Origin: Chinchilla lanigera
Lineage: Eukaryota; Chordata; Mammalia; Rodentia; Chinchillidae
Assembly (NCBI RefSeq): GCF_000276665.1
Contig: NW_004955429.1
Coordinates: 8,261,744-8,325,743 of the forward strand
DNA: 64,000 bases
Direction of reading: 5' to 3'
The position numbers and the translations under genes were made by a program. The notes beneath the pieces were generated by a model. The model saw only the letters and a program-made list of their open reading frames with translations, had not been told where the DNA came from and did no database searches. Numbering within the stretch: position 1 is the first letter of the stretch; each line of letters begins with the position of its first letter. Positions 26,673-38,432 of the stretch are shown piece after piece.

Positions 26673-28148
26673 TCAGTTAAGCCTTAACATCTGATTATCC
26701 AACCAAAGCAAAGCCCTGGGAAATGTTTTTCATGAAGTGGTTCATTTAATTTTCAATTTACTGTGCTTTTGACCAGTGCAACATTTACTGAGAACAGGCA
26801 GAAATGGGTACGAGGCAAATAAAGGGAGGCAAAAGAACCACAACCTGAGAGGGTGGATGGGTACCCAAATGATACCCCCTTGTACATTAGCCAGTGCATC
26901 TAGCAAAATGAAATGTTCTCAATGAGGCTATGACCTTTGATGCCTCCCAGGGACAAATGAATGATGTCTTACATATGTATTTTTTCAACAACTTTCCATT
27001 GACATCTTCCATAAAGGCTCAGGGGGCAGAGGCACCACCTCCTTTGGTTGAAAGCAGACACTTTTCAAAGGGGACTGCAGGAAGGCAGGGAAGCTTCTTT
27101 GTCACTGATAACCCTGTTTCCTAATGTGGCTTTTCTGAAGTACAGTATGGGCTGCATCCCACAATCACTTCCCTGTAAGTGGCTGAGATGAATCAGAACT
27201 GAAGGGATGACCTGATTTTAGATTTAACTTTCAGTCTGCTAAAACAGAAAATGCAAAAGCTTCTCATGTTGGAGGGATTCTTTCCATGGATGTCCTTTGG
27301 CAGAGTGGAGGAGTCGGGGCAGCTATAGGAAGGGATTTGTCCTGGAAAATTCAATATAGCCATGATAGTGCATCTTGTACAAGTGCCCAAAGCTTAGAAA
27401 AACCAGGGCAAGCTATATTAAATGGGACACATGATTAAATAATCTTTCAACTTTTCTTAATAAAAATAAATAGTTTAGCTTTACCACAAATTTGGATTAT
27501 GGGAGACAAAATGTAATACTTAATTTATTGCCTGGACTATAACAATTTACAGCTCCTCCTTCTTATATGACCTTTGTCAGTATCCCTACATGGGTATACA
27601 ATAATTCACTTCCTGCCCCTATTTGAACATTCCCTGGAGAAAAATCTGTTGATGTTGTCATATACTAAGATGTGAATGGTGCCTGCTATTTACCAAGTTA
27701 GCTCCTCTTTGGAGTATTTAGATGTCACTGAAGATAGTACTCCTAAGCTAAAGAAATGGTTTTCTATTGTTACCGATGAAGGCTGAAATCACCCACAGCT
27801 AGTCTGGGATAAAGGGTCAGTTCATGTTCCCCGTGAAGCCCATCCCATTCTGAAAAAGGTAGAGGATGAAGCAAGGTGGGCAAAGGTCATTAGGGCTTCT
27901 CAGGTGGCCATTCACATTTTTTGTGAACTTTGCAGTGCTGGCTGTTTTTCAAAACTCAACTCTAACATATTCCAAACACAGCTGAAGGCTACAAGTGTGG
28001 AGTAACATGTCATCTCTCTAGTTTATGGAAACATGACTCCTGACTAGTGACATTATAAAAAGTTTGCATAGCCCCAGGTTCAGCAAAATCTAGGCATTCA
28101 GGAAACACCCACATCTGAGGATAAAGTGCTAAAATACTGTTGCTGCTG
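26673..28148. other. Intron, nothing recognised
   Basis: Short open frames only. No supported repeat or gene was found over about 1.5 kb. Confidence 0.5.
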
Positions 28149-28232
28149 GGGGTATAGCTTAGGAGTAGACTGCACATCTTGCATGCATGAACTGCTGGGT
28201 TCCACCCTTGAGTACCTTTCCCCCCACGACAC
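28149..28232 (+). repeat. Old ID-like SINE
   Basis: CTGGGGGTATAGCTTAGGAG and CTTGCATGCATGAACTG are a decayed tRNA-Ala-like head. Confidence 0.65.
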
Positions 28233-28369
28233 ACACAATTACTGAGTTTTGCAAATGAGAATCACTGAATTTCTAACATGACTGTTTGATATCCATAGTC
28301 CTCCCTTGGCTTGTCAATGTAAGTCTCATCTTTTCCCACATTACCCTATGCTCTGGCTACTCACAGGTC

Positions 28370-28770
28370 TCTGCCTGTGTCATGGGCCTTTTGCATTTTC
28401 ATAGGATGCTCTTCCTGCCCAAAATACATTTTCCTGCTTGTGTACCTTGAGAAATCCTATTCATCCTACAACGTTTGACTTAAATGCCTTCTCCTCTGTG
28501 AAATCCTTCTTTGATCCTTTTCATGATCCGATGATCTGATTATACTTGTTAATGTTCTATCCCTCCACTCAGCAAGGCTTCTATTAACACCTGGCTCAGA
28601 CCGTTTATTTTTACAACCATTCTCTGCTCAGTTTCCCTCTCTTATCAATGCTTTAAAACATGGAGGACAGGAACCATAGCATTTTTATGTTTATGTCTCA
28701 ATACAGTGACTGATAATCACTTATGCATGCATTCAATGTGCATGTAATTACTGAATACTCACTAATGTAA
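28370..28770 (+). repeat. L2 LINE 3' end
   Basis: TGACTTAAATGCCTTCTCCT, then CATGGAGGACAGGAACCATA and the closing ACAGTGACTGATAATCAC are diverged L2 3' words in the right order. Confidence 0.7.
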
Positions 28771-29340
28771 CAGCCATTAGGGTTGGAATAGGAGGAAGCT
28801 CTTCTCTGGACTTGACTGAGAATGGTGTGTGATGAGGCCGGAGAGCCAATCATGGATCAGAAGGTAGGAGGGTCTACTAGCTACCCCAAACGTTTGGAGA
28901 TTTTTTTTCTCCAGTGCATCTGGGAAACATTGGTTTAAACAGAAATGTAACATGATCAGATTTTCTTTACTAGAAGAACATTCTGAAAATTACCATGTCT
29001 AGGAGAAATGTTTACACCCAAAACTGAGACAGCTACATAGCAATACTTAATGGTGTTTTGTTGTTGTTGTTGTTATGTTGTTTTCCCTCTATGCTGTGAT
29101 AGGTACACATATATTTGCTATATATCTATAATTTTTTAGTCACAGAAGTAGTTCAAACTTTAAAAGATAAGACATTCATTCAGTCTGAATGTAGCCTGTA
29201 AGGAGACATAGTAGCTGAAATGGAGAAGAGCTCATTGTGAAACTCAGGAAATCCTGGGAAGATGGAATGAACTTAAAGTAGGAGTGGGCTGGTTTTTCAG
29301 AAGCAGAATCTATGTCCTGATGGTTTATAAAATACAGGGT
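28771..29340. other. Intron, nothing recognised except a (TTG)n tract
   Basis: A short TTG array lies at about 29056-29076. The rest is unclassified. Confidence 0.5.
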
Positions 29341-29343
29341 GAA

Positions 29344-29503
29344 GGCGGGTATGGTGGTGCGTGTCCGTAATCCTAGCACTGGGGAGCCTGAGGCAGGGGG
29401 ATCGTTGTGAGTTCAAGACCAGCCTGGGCTACAAAGTGAGCTCAAGGCTAGTCTGAACTGCATAGCGAGACCCTGTCTCAAAAAGACCAAAAAAAGAGAC
29501 ACA
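29344..29503 (+). repeat. B1-type SINE
   Basis: GGCGGGTATGGTGGTGCGTG start, internal duplicated CAGCCTGGGCTAC / TAGTCTGAACTGC units, and GACCCTGTCTCAAAAAG end. Confidence 0.93.
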
Positions 29504-30130
29504 GAGTGAGAGAGCTGAGGAAGGACTAAAAATGAAGATGATGTGCCATTTACTATGCAGGGCAGTGGTGGAGAGAAAGCTTAATCTCGGCTTGAGGTTA
29601 GCTTCAGAGTCAGAGTGTGTGAGTCTGGCTGACCCAACATCTGTAATGCATGCGTGATCTCAGGTAATATAATAAAAAGGGTTATACTGTGGTCTTCTAT
29701 TACTAGCACTCTGCCTGCTGAGTCAGTCGTCATTTGCTCAGTGAGAAATAGCGATCTGGCGTAATCAGATATTCTTGACGAACAGTCAACACTTCAAGGT
29801 CTACAGACAGGAGGGATCATCTGCTAAAGCAACCATGAAACTGGATTTGTTTCTCTGCACCCAGTAAATTTCGATGCATGGGCATGCACTGGTAAACTAC
29901 TCTTTAAGTGATTAAAAAATCACCTCATGTCACTTGTTTCATTTCAACATATTTTCTATGGTCTAAAAAATAACCTTAAGCAATGTGCCTTGTGTATTTG
30001 ATGAATGCACTTTTTTCCTGCTGACAGTGAATTCATCTGCGATACTAGTGTAAGTACTAATATAAAGAGACATAGCAAATATATCCCATCATAAAGATTT
30101 TCTTTCAACGTTCATCTAATTCCTTTTTTA
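29504..30130. other. Intron, nothing recognised
   Basis: Unclassified intronic sequence. Confidence 0.5.
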
Positions 30131-30145
30131 GAATAAAGTAAGACA

Positions 30146-30256
30146 GGGGCTGGGGATTTAGCTCAGCGGCAAAAGCGCCTGCCTGGCAAGTGCAAGGTCG
30201 TGAGTTCGGTTCCCGGTACCAGAGAAAAACCAAAAAAAAAAAAAAAAAAAAAAAAA
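30146..30256 (+). repeat. ID-type SINE, young copy
   Basis: The head is nearly identical to the copies at 6856 and 56673. The tail is an A run of more than 20 bases. A perfect 15-base target duplication GAATAAAGTAAGACA lies at 30131-30145 and 30257-30271. Confidence 0.96.
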
Positions 30257-30271
30257 GAATAAAGTAAGACA

Positions 30272-30720
30272 GTGTAAGTATTGATAATGTTAAATAGATA
30301 CAAAGTAATAAAACTACTGCCCTTAAAAAAATCTATAAAGCAGGACTTCATAAACATTGTAAATATAGAATTTTTGTTCTCAGGGCTCCAATCTGATCAG
30401 GTTAGTGAATATGAGAGCCTAACAGGGTCAAAAAGTCACATCTCAGGTGATAATTTTCCAAGGAAGCAGGGCACTGTGGCAAGGAAGGAGGACCAAATCA
30501 CAGCTCAGAGGAGGAGTTCTTCCCCAGGAAAAGAGCAATCAAGACTATACACTGCATAGAAGGAGATATCTGAAATCCAAAGTGAGGGAATAGTAAGAAG
30601 AAAGTAAAGCCTTTTCCTTTTTATGGGTGAACAACTTAAGTCACTATTTCCATAATGTTCAGTAACTGACTTCCACCATGAGTGACCATCAAGTACAATT
30701 CAAGTATTGTCTCTGTCTGC
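30272..30720. other. Intron, nothing recognised
   Basis: Includes a 92-codon open frame with no recognisable protein character. Confidence 0.5.
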
Positions 30721-30721
30721 A

Positions 30722-31085
30722 CAGGCTGTTACACGTAAATACCGGGTAGCTGAAGACATCAGATGGGTACTTTCTTTCAGTCTTGGAGGCCTGAAGTCTG
30801 AGATCTGGGAGCCACTAGATTGGGTTCTCCCAAGGACTGTGCTCCCATCTTAGAGATAGCCGCCTTCTCACTGGCCCTCATATTGCTTTTTCTTCGTATG
30901 TGTGAGTGGGTAGACAGATGCTCTGGTGCCTCTATTTCTAAAACCACTAATTCCACTGTGAGTTACCCTCTTCTAGCCTCATCGAATCCCTGTAACCCTC
31001 CCTGCCCAAACCCATCTCCAGCTATTCTGGAGGTTAGGGCTTCAGCCTATTAATTTTAGAACGCAGTCAGTCCAGAACAATTATT
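30722..31085 (-). repeat. Old MaLR LTR (MST/MLT1-like)
   Basis: The plus strand shows inverted MaLR LTR words: AGGCTGTTACACGTAAATAC, CTTGGAGGCCTGAAGTCTGA and, near the right end, CAGTCAGTCCAGAACA. Confidence 0.65.
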
Positions 31086-32925
31086 GCAAAGGAATACCAT
31101 ACTTGAAAATGTTTGTTAGGATCTCTGCCCTTTCTGGGTCTCTAATGCTGCTCAGAAAACTTATCCTCTGGGAGAACTTACATTCTGATGAGAAAGGGTA
31201 ACCATAAGCATGATGCCCCAGAGTCTCATACAAAGTTTATAAAGAATATTTGATCATCTTTAACTGGCTTTAACATAGATATGTTTCTACCAGCAAAGAT
31301 TAGAGAGTAATTCTTTTTTTTATTTTAAAGAGACAAAAAAACCAATAAAAATGATACAGAATTTCAAAACAAGATGGTAAGAAATTAGCAATGGTTATTA
31401 TATTGCATATTGTTATCCTGAAAATAGTTGTTCAGATTACCAGGTACAGGCATGCAAAACTGATCAAACAATATAAGCACTAATGGTTCCTTTCAATTTT
31501 TACAGTGTTTATTGACAAAGCAAACATTTCATTTTGACATTTTTGTTTGAGTTTTTGAACCCAACTAAACCAAATGCTAGTTCATAAATGTGCATATTTT
31601 ACTTAGAGAACACCAATGGTCTAAGGGAAATGTAATTTTTGTGACTCTCCAAAGAGCTGTATATAGAAATCTAAAACTGAATAAAAAGGTACATTACCTT
31701 TGAAATTATAAAATATCAGAACATTTGTTGCCAGTGTAGGTAAGACAATTTACTTTTTAAAATAAATAAATAAATGAGTTTATTTTAAAATGTTCCGAAG
31801 AATTTACCATCAAGTTTAAGGTTAAGGTACATAAACTGCTTTGAGAGTACTGGAAAGTCATGCAAAGCACCAGAAGTCATCCAAGTGTGAGCAGCTTAGG
31901 TTTATAAAACCATCATCCACAGTAAACTAAAAGCTCCTCCAGAGCAAGGAATGTATTTGCATTTGCGAGTCCATCTGCCTAGTGCTCTGTATAGTGAGTG
32001 TTTTGCTGATTTCTATTGTATAAGTAAGCAGGGGAGAGAGTAAAGGGACTATTTTAGTTTAATTTGGTTGAATTCTTTGAGCCCCTTGGTGAGAAGTGGC
32101 CACAAATGGAAGAGCCCAGCTGGGACTGAGAGGTGATTGGAATATTCCCGGTATGAACATGAAAGCTAATTGTTGGTAGAATAAAGAGGAAGGGATGAGC
32201 CCCAATCCAAACAAACAAACAAACAGAAACCAAAAAAAAAAGGGCAAACTTTTAAATTTTTAAAATGTGGATCCTCTAAAATTGAGAAAAAAAATGGAAA
32301 AATGAATAAAACAGGAAACCAGAGGATGATGATTCTCTGATCCTGAAATCCCCCAGGACCAGTGTCCCGGAGGATCAGTGGAGAGGTGCACCAGGTGGCT
32401 GGATAGCACGGTGGTCAAGGTAGACTCAGGCCAGCGGCAGAGAGCAGAGGCCAGCTTGGTGACCTGAGAGGGAGCTCAGGAAGCAAGGAAGAGTCACAGG
32501 AAGAAGAGTCGTCCAAAAAAGATGATATCACAAGCATTAAAGCAGACAACTTTCAAAGAAAGGCCCCAGGTTAAATTTTACTAGTGAAATAAATGAGTAC
32601 CAAGAAAATATCTGATCAAACCATTTCCTGTTACTGCTTGTGAGAAAGATCACAGGAAAGAGAAATGATACATGTTAAAAGGCTCTAAGTGGCATTGCCT
32701 GTCACTCACTGCCTTCCTTGAACAGCACTAATTAATCTGTTGGATCTCATCTCCAGAGTAGGCAAAGTCAGGTCTCCAATCCTTCACGCTTTTCCAGTTC
32801 CTTTCTGCAGATTCTCCACTCCACTTCCTCCTCCTGCAGAGCTCTTCTCCCACATAACTGCACCTGTCAAAAATCACAGTGGATTTCCAGCTCCACCTTC
32901 TTCTTCCTGAGCAATCTGTGTCCCT
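31086..32925. other. Intron, nothing firmly recognised
   Basis: A/T-rich with (AAATA)n at about 31760. Segment 32340-32520 is G-rich but has no coding signature. Confidence 0.5.
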
Positions 32926-32929
32926 GCCA

Positions 32930-33310
32930 GGCAGATGTCTTGCATTCCTTTGAACTTTCATGTCACTTGTCAACTTCTTCTTAGCACTTGGAATATTATT
33001 GTTGCTCATCTGTTTCACGGTGTGCTTGTGCTTTACTTTCTTTTGCTAGACAAATTCCTTTTGAGAGAATCGGGACCAGCTCCACTTTTATTTCACTTAC
33101 CTCTGATATCATTGTGCTTTACCCATTGTGCTTTACCCATCTATCCCTCCATTTAGCAATCTGAGGACTGACTCTCTGGCAGGTGCTGGTCTGGGAGCTG
33201 GATCCAGCAGCCAGAAAAGATAGAGAGGGCCCTGCCCTCTGGAAGGTTGCTTTTCCTGTTTAGGAATGGATCAGCTCGTTGAAGGTCTTTCCAACTCTGA
33301 GGATTTATTA
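32930..33310 (+). repeat. Ancient LINE relic, L2-like
   Basis: Word order such as CAACTTCTTCTTAGCACTTG and AGGTGCTGGTCTGGGAGCTG resembles L2-class or similar old repeats. Includes a perfect 14-base tandem duplication at 33111-33138. Confidence 0.4.
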
Positions 33311-34380
33311 CTGCAGGAATCAGTTTCTAATTATAAGCTACTTTTAGAAAAACACATTTAAGTGCTCCCCATTGAGATGGCATTATAATTGCTTTCTGTC
33401 TGAAAGAAGAGATCAGAAAGACAACCTTCAAACAGAAAATTCTTTGTTACGATCATCCAGAAGAGAAAGTTATAGACAGGATGGTATTTTCTCAAAGTAA
33501 TCAAACTGATCTAATTCTTTGGGGCTAAGCTTACAAACACGAGGGCGGAATGTCCTAGAAGAAGAAAGACTCTGGTATAATGAGTTTTTAATGTTTCCAG
33601 TGTATCACCGAAAGTGTAATTTAATATATCACCCTCAAAGAGAATTTGTTTTTTCACTCCACAAGAAACAACAGCATCTAACGGGCCCGATTTACCAATG
33701 TATATGGAAATGTCTAAGACCACCACATGACAGTAATTCCCCTTGGAGGAAGCAACGTGGTATCTTATAAAAAGAATACATTCTTTAAAAAAGATATTAT
33801 TGAGACAGTGTCTAATAGTCAAAGACTATTCTTAATAAAGATTAATGGGTGTAAACAGAAATTTAGGAAGACATAATGTTCTATTTTACAAAGACAGAGA
33901 TTGAGATATCATAATCTCAGTATGGCCACCATATTTTCAGAAAATAATGAATGGGAATTCATTTCACATTTTTCCTAAGCAATTTATTGTCTCCATGTTA
34001 GACAAGATGCAACGTTTTACTTTTTCTTCCTTAGAAAAAATGATCAAGGTATTTGTTGATTAAAGTTTTGATCTCATTTTTCCAGCTTCAGTCTATACAA
34101 CTTTCCTGTAATTGAATTACAAAATTTGAAAAATGTTAACTTTTAGTCACCCGTAATCTGAACTTTGTATCCACCACAGCTGGATCGCCAATAAGTATTT
34201 CTTTAAAAATGAGGATAAAGCATATACTTGAAAGGTCTTAAGAGCAAAATATTATAAGACTGAAGATGAATAGTAATTTAGAAAGACATCAAATAGTATG
34301 CCTCTACTTAAAAAGAAGATGATGAAGTTTCTCTCAAATTTAATATTGATAATGACTTAGGACCTGTTGCTTTTAAAATG
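33311..34380. other. Intron, nothing recognised
   Basis: Open frames on both strands overlap here and show no protein character. Confidence 0.5.
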
Positions 34381-34383
34381 CCA

Positions 34384-35385
34384 TTGCAGCCCCTCCAAAT
34401 TCAAAGACCCAATCCAAAAATGGGCAGCTGAGATGAATACACACTTCTCAGACAAGGAGACACAAATGGCAAATAAATATATGAGAAAATGTTCAACATC
34501 ATTAGTCATTNNNNNNNNNNNNNNNNNNNNNNNNNNNNNNNNNNNNNNNNNNNNNNNNNNNNNNNNNNNNNNNNNNNNNNNNNNNNNNNNNNNNNNNNNN
34601 NNNNNNNNNNNNNNNNNNNNNNNNNNNNNNNNNNNNNNNNNNNNNNNNNNNNNNNNNNNNNNNNNNNNNNNNNNNNNNNNNNNNNNNNNNNNNNNNNNNN
34701 NNNNNNNNNNNNNNNNNNNNNNNNNNNNNNNNNNNNNNNNNNNNNNNNNNNNNNNNNNNNNNNNNNNNNNNNNNNNNNNNNNNNNNNNNNNNNNNNNNNN
34801 NNNNNNNNNNNNNNNNNNNNNNNNNNNNNNNNNNNNNNNNNNNNNNNNNNNNNNNNNNNNNNNNNNNNNNNNNNNNNNNNNNNNNNNNNNNNNNNNNNNN
34901 NNNNNNNNNNNNNNNNNNNNNNNNNNNNNNNNNNNNNNNNNNNNNNNNNNNNNNNNNNNNNNNNNNNNNNNNNNNNNNNNNNNNNNNNNNNNNNNNNNNN
35001 NNNNNNNNNNNNNNNNNNNNNNNNNNNNNNNNNNNNNNNNNNNNNNNNNNNNNNNNNNNNNNNNNNNNNNNNNNNNNNNNNNNNNNNNNNNNNNNTGTAT
35101 ATGCAGGATAGTTAACATGGCTGTTCTACTGTCTTGTATTTCTTTGCTGAAAGAAACTGTCAATGAGTCCTTGGTTGATCAGCATTGCATGTCTCTATCT
35201 GTTTTCATGAGAAACCACTTTGAAGATACCAATATATAATACAACAAGCATTGCTAATTCCCTACCACTTTGTTTGTAAATCCGTACTGTGTGTACTGTT
35301 GTTTTGCTATGTTGTAAAATGTTGTCTGTCTGTTAATGTTTTCCTCCTTTTATTTTTAAAATAAAAAAAATAAAATAAAATGCTG
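34384..35385 (+). mobile_element. 5'-truncated L1 with internal assembly gap
   Basis: The left part encodes an L1 ORF2 end (NTHFSDKETQMANKYMRKCS). It is followed by 585 N, then an L1 3' UTR with a single module copy (about 35165-35285) and an AAATAAAA tail. Confidence 0.88.
34511..35095. other. Assembly gap (585 N)
   Basis: A run of N inside the L1. It probably hides the end of ORF2. Confidence 0.99.
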
Positions 35386-35414
35386 TTGCCCTGGTGTAAA
35401 TCCTCTTCTGCCAT

Positions 35415-35416
35415 AT

Positions 35417-35459
<43 letters not shown>

Positions 35460-35605
35460 TTCTTTGCTTTTTGAGACAGTCTCACTCTGTAATTTAGGTT
35501 GGTGTTAAACACACCCTGTCACCCAGGATGACGTGGAACTCACAGCAATCCTCCTGCCTTAGCTTCCCGAGCACTGTGGTTACAGGCATGTGCCACCATG
35601 CCTGG
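35415..35605 (-). repeat. B1-type SINE with (ATTT)n tail
   Basis: An inverted B1: the ATTT array is the tail, followed by TTTGAGACAGTCTCACTCTG and ending GCCACCATGCCTGG. The target duplication CTTCTGCCAT lies at 35405-35414 and 35606-35615. Confidence 0.92.
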
Positions 35606-35840
35606 CTTCTGCCATTTTATGATTGTGTCTGATCTATCATGCACAGATTTTCTTAGCTGAAACTAATGTCTTTCTCTTCTCCTTCATACAATAGCTGTAG
35701 ACTCTCCATGCATGGGACAGTGGAGAGAGAATGGGAGGGACACGTAACTGTTACTGTCTGTTCTTTGTGTCTTGGATTTCTCCCTGAAAGGCTTCTTTAG
35801 TTTACATTACAACATTTTTAAAAAGTTGTATGACATTTTT

Positions 35841-35895
35841 TTTTTCTGGTACCAGAAATCAAACTCGTGACCTTGCTCTTGCCAGGCAGGCGCTG
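35841..35895 (-). repeat. Truncated ID-type SINE
   Basis: Only the 3' half remains, inverted: CTGGTACCAGAAATCAAACT through GCCAGGCAGGCGC. TATGACATTTT occurs on both sides (35829 and 35905), showing an insertion that was 5'-truncated at birth. Confidence 0.85.
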
Positions 35896-35915
35896 AAAAA
35901 ATTCTATGACATTTT

Positions 35916-37570
35916 AAATTTCTCAATCTAATGTAAATTTCCAAGAGGGACATCTGGTATGTGGAAATCTCTAAGCTTCCCAGAGCACAGATTATTCTTT
36001 TTAAATTGCTGACTACCTCTAAGTCCTGCAGAGAAGAATTTGAGGAACACCCTATTACTGTAAAAAGGGGAGGGTAGAAGGATCTAGAAACAATTACTGC
36101 TAATATTTGACCTGTGGTCAATGGCTATTTTTCATTCAATGGTTTTTGGTTACAAGATAGAATTTGTTTATTTCCAGCAAGATTGCTCAGAGTTTCTTGT
36201 GCAATAATCAGCTTTAGTCCTAAAGAGATTTCCCTATTCTCTGAGTTATGCCCTTCTCTTGATTATGATACAAGACTCTGAATTAAATTATTTGAGAAGA
36301 TAAGTAAAACAAATGGAAGATGAAGTGTTCCTTCAGTGAAATTTTAAGGATATGTTAAATATTTATTTGAAGCACTGTACCTTTTTTCAGATTCTAAGGG
36401 TGATATATAGGCAGAAAAGAAGAATCCAAGAAGTCTAACAGTGAGAATCAAAAAGCATTAAATTTGTATCTTGACCTATTTATGGAGCCCACAAAAATAA
36501 CCTTAAAGATATATTAAAGATAATTTCCATGAGCATAATCATCTAGATTAATTTGTTGAATTTGCTTTGTTTTGTTCATAGTTCCCTACAGAATTATTTT
36601 ATTTTAAACAAATATATACATGCTTATCCCTAAGAGGTAAACAAATATTTTAAAATAATTTACATTCTGTAAATATATACACTCCAAACAGCACAAGCTA
36701 AAATACACTAAACTGAAAAAACTCTAATGCTCAAAATGCTCTAAATGGAACAAACTCCCCTACATTGGCACCTACTAATTAGGGAGACTTCTGAGAGTCA
36801 CCTTTGCACTCTGACTCTCCCAGAGCAATTTCAGACCTTAACTCTGACAGCAAGGAAAGGCCAATAAAGATTATTGTTTTGAAGACAAGGTCTTAATTGA
36901 TTGCAATTGAGAAACACAACAGTTTTGATGCTGCCCACAGGTGCTCATTTCTGCCTCTAAATGGAAACCGAAACTGTTTTGCTCCTGTGATTTTCCATCA
37001 GTAAATATACATTTCCTTGAGAAATCTCAAAAATAATACTTTCAGATAATTCTTTGTTCCATCTTTGAAAATTATATTGTGGAACACTAGGTATGTACTG
37101 AGTAACAATACAGCCATAGTTTTTACCTGTGTGAAGTTCGTTACTGTGGAAGATACTTAACCAAATAACAAAATGCACTGATATGTATTTTAAAAGTGAA
37201 GAAAATATACAGTGTGCAATAATAGAGCAAAGTACATATTCTGCAATATATAACATAAAGCATATATTAACATATACGTATAGTGTCCATCATAAGAGTA
37301 TAGCATAGTTAAAATGTACAATGATAGTAGTATATGGTATTTGGCATATAGCATATACTGTATAGGATATAGTATAGGGGAGTTAGGCAAGTACTCTGAA
37401 AGATTAAGAGTTGAAGAATGCTTGGAAGTTATTTGTAAACAGGGTATAGGGGAGAGTTCTGGTAAAAGGAAGCAGATTATGAAATACTGTGAAATGATAA
37501 GGAATAGAGTCTCTTTGGCAAACTGAAAGGTCATTGTAGCTGGATCATTAAAAAACACAAAGCAAAGAGT
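35916..37570. other. AT-rich intron
   Basis: Includes a quasi-periodic TATAG/CATATA tract at 37195-37380. No gene or named repeat. Confidence 0.5.
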
Positions 37571-37574
37571 AACT

Positions 37575-37645
37575 CCTGGGCTAAGGGTGATGCCCAGTAA
37601 CAGTGCTTGCCTAGTAAAGCCCTGGGTTCCATCTAAAGCACATCC
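37575..37645 (+). repeat. Old ID-like SINE
   Basis: GGGCTAAGGGTGATGCCCAG and GTGCTTGCCTAGTAAAGCCC form a decayed ID head. Confidence 0.5.
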
Positions 37646-38284
37646 ATCTTTCCACAACCCACCCCTCGTAACTCCTCACACACTCAACCCGAGCTCTGCA
37701 CTGCACTAGTAGGAGAACAGTTTGTCTGTAAGAAGCACACTGACGGACATCACAGTGCAAATTTGAGCACTGTGATCACAGGGAGGGAGGACCTGTGACA
37801 CCAACTGTGATATCAATTTGTCAACCATGGTTATGTTGAAAGACCACTGCAACAATAGGAGATTCCACTGTATGGGGAATCAGACTCAAGTACCCCACTA
37901 TGGCCCTGACCACCTGTGTGGTTTGCTCCTGACACAGGCTTTATGCTTTGTCATTGGATAAGGTCTCATTCTTACGCTTGCCTTTGCCATGGAAGAAAAT
38001 CAATGAACAAAGCCTTGCCCACAAGGAGACATCCAATTCAATCAATGAAGTATGTAAGCTGAATACGCTAATATGTCAGTTGAACCATCAACTAAGCAAA
38101 TGTCTTTTGTAAGAAAATAAAGCTGAAAGGACTTCCAGTCATTCAAAATGAATCCGGTCATCTAATGCTTAACCTACCTTTAGGTCTCCTTAAAACATAG
38201 AAATTATGTTTACTCTGATGTTTAGTATAATTGCTGATGCAAAATAAGCATTTAATAAATGTTTATGGAATGAATAAACATTTT

Positions 38285-38432
38285 AATCCACTAAAGGCCA
38301 GCAAGGTATTTTAATCTCCTTATTTTGAAGTGAGGAAGTTGATGTGTGGAAATTAAATGATACCCAGGCCGCATCACTAAAGCGCAGATCAAGGATTTGT
38401 ACTGGATCTAGTTCTGAGCGCAATGATTTTAC
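38285..38432 (-). repeat. MIR SINE
   Basis: The inverted MIR core TTTTGAAGTGAGGAAGTTGA is followed by CATCACTAAAGCGCAGATCA and AAGGATTTGTACTGG. Confidence 0.7.

Noticed and set aside
34357..35239. Apparent 208-290 codon frames over 34.4-35.2 kb
   Set aside because: They are open only because most of the span is N. The real ends are L1.
35417..35460. Regularly spaced repeat as a CRISPR-like array
   Set aside because: It is a plain ATTT microsatellite from a SINE tail. No spaced direct repeats exist in the window.
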